IMG/VR virus record: IMGVR_UViG_3300036985_005954
Span: 1-32,254 of that record
Reading direction: 5' to 3' (one strand)
DNA length: 32,254 bases
Source of the DNA: a virus
Made by a program: the position numbers and the translations under genes. The notes beneath the pieces are model-generated. The model had not been told where the DNA came from, did not search any database, and saw only the letters and a list, made by a program, of their open reading frames with translations. Positions 31,019-32,254 of this stretch are shown here, one piece after another; the first letter of the stretch is position 1; the number at the start of each line of letters is the position of its first letter.

Positions 31019-31360
31019 GTATATATATATTGTACATTATTTAATCAATCAAGGTAAGCAGTCTTTAAAAGCCTCTGTATATATATATGTGTAACTATAT
31101 ACATATATATATATATATATATGATTATATTAATATTTCACTATAGACAATATGTGCAACAAGTAGTGCAACAGTAGTGCAACCATGTGCAACTACACAC
31201 AGACACACGGGTACACAGGCAGATATGCTGTTGCACATAGTTGCACATCAGTTGCTTGGTAGTTGCACTACTTTTGAAAACGTGTGCAACAAGCTTGAAA
31301 CACGCAACAGTAAATGGTGTAAAGAGATTTACACATTTGATTTATGGTCGAGTTGCACTG
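31019..31360. other. Probable iteron-type replication origin
   Basis: An AT-rich segment with long alternating TA tracts (31019-31035 and 31075-31125) directly abuts a dense iteron cluster and lies upstream of the primase-helicase gene. This is the normal order of unwinding element, initiator sites and initiator gene in iteron replicons and in P4-like systems. Origin activity is inferred from structure. Confidence 0.75.
31154..31358. repeat. Nine GTGCAAC iterons in both orientations
   Basis: Exact GTGCAAC at 31154, 31166, 31177, 31187 and 31284 on the plus strand, and its complement GTTGCAC at 31230, 31240, 31262 and 31352. The first four are spaced 12, 11 and 10 bp, so they lie on one face of the helix. 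Partial copies occur near 31251 and 31303. Likely binding sites for the primase-helicase or another initiator. Confidence 0.88.
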
Positions 31361-31416
31361 TTTTCTAAGAGGTTTTAAATCAGAGGTTGTTTTTTATAAC
31401 TTTACAACTTAAAGGT

Positions 31417-31495
31417 TTGAGTGTACCGTCTCAAGTTCTAACAAAAACAGAAACACCGCTCTATGAGATAAACGATGTTTCTGTTTGGTACTCAA
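31417..31495 (+). promoter_or_regulatory. Inverted repeat in the primase-helicase leader
   Basis: AAACAGAAACA (31445-31455) is exactly complementary to 31476-31486 (11 bp, 20-base loop). Directly outside it GGTACTCAA (31487-31495) can pair with TTGAGTgTACC (31417-31427, one bulge), leaving a 17-base bulge on the 5' side. It could be an mRNA leader structure, a cruciform or a regulator site. Confidence 0.6.
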
Positions 31496-31523
31496 TTCCA
31501 CTTAACTATAGAGGATAGAAAAG

Positions 31524-32254
31524 ATGAAAACTAACATCGACGAGGATACAACATGTCTCGAGATAAAGCAAGAACTAAATACATATTTATTGCCTAAAAA
31601 GTTAATAAGCTGCCAAGAGATTATAGGCGACTTCACCGACTCCCTGCTAGAAGAAAATTTACACGTTGATGATCAAATTAAGCCTGATGGTAGCATTCAT
31701 AGGTTTACAGACCTAGTAAGGGGCGATCATAACCCAAATGGCTTCTATGTGCTTCATATTGATTGTGAGATACCATGGGGACATTTCGGACACTGGTCGG
31801 ATGTTTCTGGGAGGGTTGAAAAGGATTGGACACACAAGTCCATAAACAATTACGACCATGAAACAAAAAAGAAGCTGTTGGAGATCGTGGCCAGATCAAG
31901 AAAGAGAGTGGTAGATGAGCTTCAGAAAGAAAGGAAGGTGGCGGAGGCTAAAGCCACAGAAATATGGAAAGGATGTATAAGAATAGATGACAGTGTTAAA
32001 CATCCGTATTTAGTTAAGAAAGGGATTGATCCATGCGGAGCAAAGATAAGTAGTACAGACCCATCTAAATTAGTTATCCCAATATACAACAGCAGTAGAA
32101 GAATAATTAGCCTGCAGTTTATAGATGGAGACGGTAAGAAAAGATTCCTAAAGGGATCTAGCCCAGCTAATGGATTCTTTATAATTAACGAGTTTGGTAC
32201 AGGAACTATTTGTATTTGTGAAGGACTGGCTACGGGAGCTTCTATATATAAAGC
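31524..32254 (+). CDS. Primase-helicase, N-terminal part (gene continues at base 1)
   Basis: First 243 codons of a replication protein that runs off the right edge. The last two bases join base 1 to complete codon 244 in frame. The N-terminal half resembles phage and plasmid Toprim-type primases: a leader with a DGSIHRF motif, a helical segment, an HPYLVKKG motif (common in this family), then the first Toprim motif CEGLATGAS with the catalytic-type Glu near residue 233. ATG at 31524 is chosen because it is the first in frame and follows a purine-rich GAGGATAGAAAAG. It lies about 165 bases downstream of the last iteron, so it is the natural partner of that origin. I see no classical zinc-finger cysteine set. 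Confidence in the family is high; primer-synthesis activity is inferred. Confidence 0.9.
   Translation, partial: MKTNIDEDTTCLEIKQELNTYLLPKKLISCQEIIGDFTDSLLEENLHVDDQIKPDGSIHRFTDLVRGDHNPNGFYVLHIDCEIPWGHFGHWSDVSGRVEKDWTHKSINNYDHETKKKLLEIVARSRKRVVDELQKERKVAEAKATEIWKGCIRIDDSVKHPYLVKKGIDPCGAKISSTDPSKLVIPIYNSSRRIISLQFIDGDGKKRFLKGSSPANGFFIINEFGTGTICICEGLATGASIYK

Larger units (their letters stand above)
30795..31523. other. Non-coding replication and regulatory region
   Basis: A 729-base stretch with no convincing gene; it holds a plus-strand terminator, alternating TA tracts (about 31019-31125), the GTGCAAC iteron cluster (31154-31358) and an inverted repeat ahead of the primase-helicase. The only long frame (31177-31368) translates the iterons and is rejected. 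I found no good DnaA box by eye. Confidence 0.75.

Noticed and set aside
31154-31358. Short repeats as a CRISPR array
   Set aside because: The unit is only 7 bases, occurs in both orientations and has 3-5 base gaps; this is an iteron cluster.
31177-31368. 63-residue plus-strand frame (MQPCATTHRHTG...)
   Set aside because: It is a translation of the GTGCAAC iterons, has no ribosome site and low-complexity composition.
31705-31899. 64-residue minus-strand frame
   Set aside because: Antisense to the primase-helicase N terminus, with no ribosome site or recognisable features.

Overview
The window is a tailed-phage genome, and very probably a complete one. The reading frame that runs off the right edge at base 32254 continues without a break into the frame that begins at base 1. 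Together they form one 672-residue primase-helicase, with the Toprim motifs falling on both sides of the cut. I therefore read the record as a circular (or circularly permuted) 32.25 kb molecule opened inside that gene. The sequence is AT-rich, densely coding, uses AGGAG-type ribosome sites, and I see no tRNA, CRISPR array, insertion sequence or integrase.

The virion genes are podovirus-like with P22 gene order: terminase small and large subunits, portal, scaffold, coat, gp4-like adaptor, gp10-like tail factor, three likely ejection proteins, then tail and adhesin proteins. The host is probably a gammaproteobacterium. A phage CsrA, an ankyrin-like protein, an Lcl/DUF1566 protein with variable-region repeats of the diversity-generating type, and a PmrA/BasR-like box all fit an intracellular Legionella-like host. 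That assignment is inference only.

Layout: (1) about 30.8-31.5 kb, a non-coding replication region with (TA)n tracts and nine GTGCAAC iterons. (2) From 31.5 kb across the junction to 9.2 kb, a plus-strand early operon: primase-helicase, many small unknown and membrane proteins, CsrA, the Lcl variable protein, the ankyrin-like protein, a Sak4-like ATPase, an SSB-like protein with an acidic tip, and a VRR-NUC nuclease. (3) 9.2-24.55 kb, a minus-strand late operon from scaffold and coat through the tail genes to a predicted outer-membrane barrel, closed by a hairpin terminator at 9.14 kb. (4) 24.55-27.5 kb, a divergent control region with two identical 18-bp sites, then portal and two small genes on the plus strand, inverted relative to P22 order. 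(5) 27.5-29.5 kb, terminase genes on the minus strand. (6) 29.8-30.8 kb, an accessory cassette.

The most striking content is four small genes (27.2, 29.9, 30.3 and 30.8 kb) whose products all start with a canonical double-glycine leader (L at -12, E at -8, V/I at -4, GG at -2/-1), the signal used by C39-peptidase ABC exporters. The phage has no such exporter. One of the genes sits behind four TTAA half-sites at 10-11 bp spacing and a TTGACA promoter. The second striking item is a pair of tandem variable-region-like repeats at the end of the Lcl protein, with no reverse transcriptase or template repeat anywhere in the genome. I recognised no endolysin, holin, integrase, repressor or DNA polymerase.
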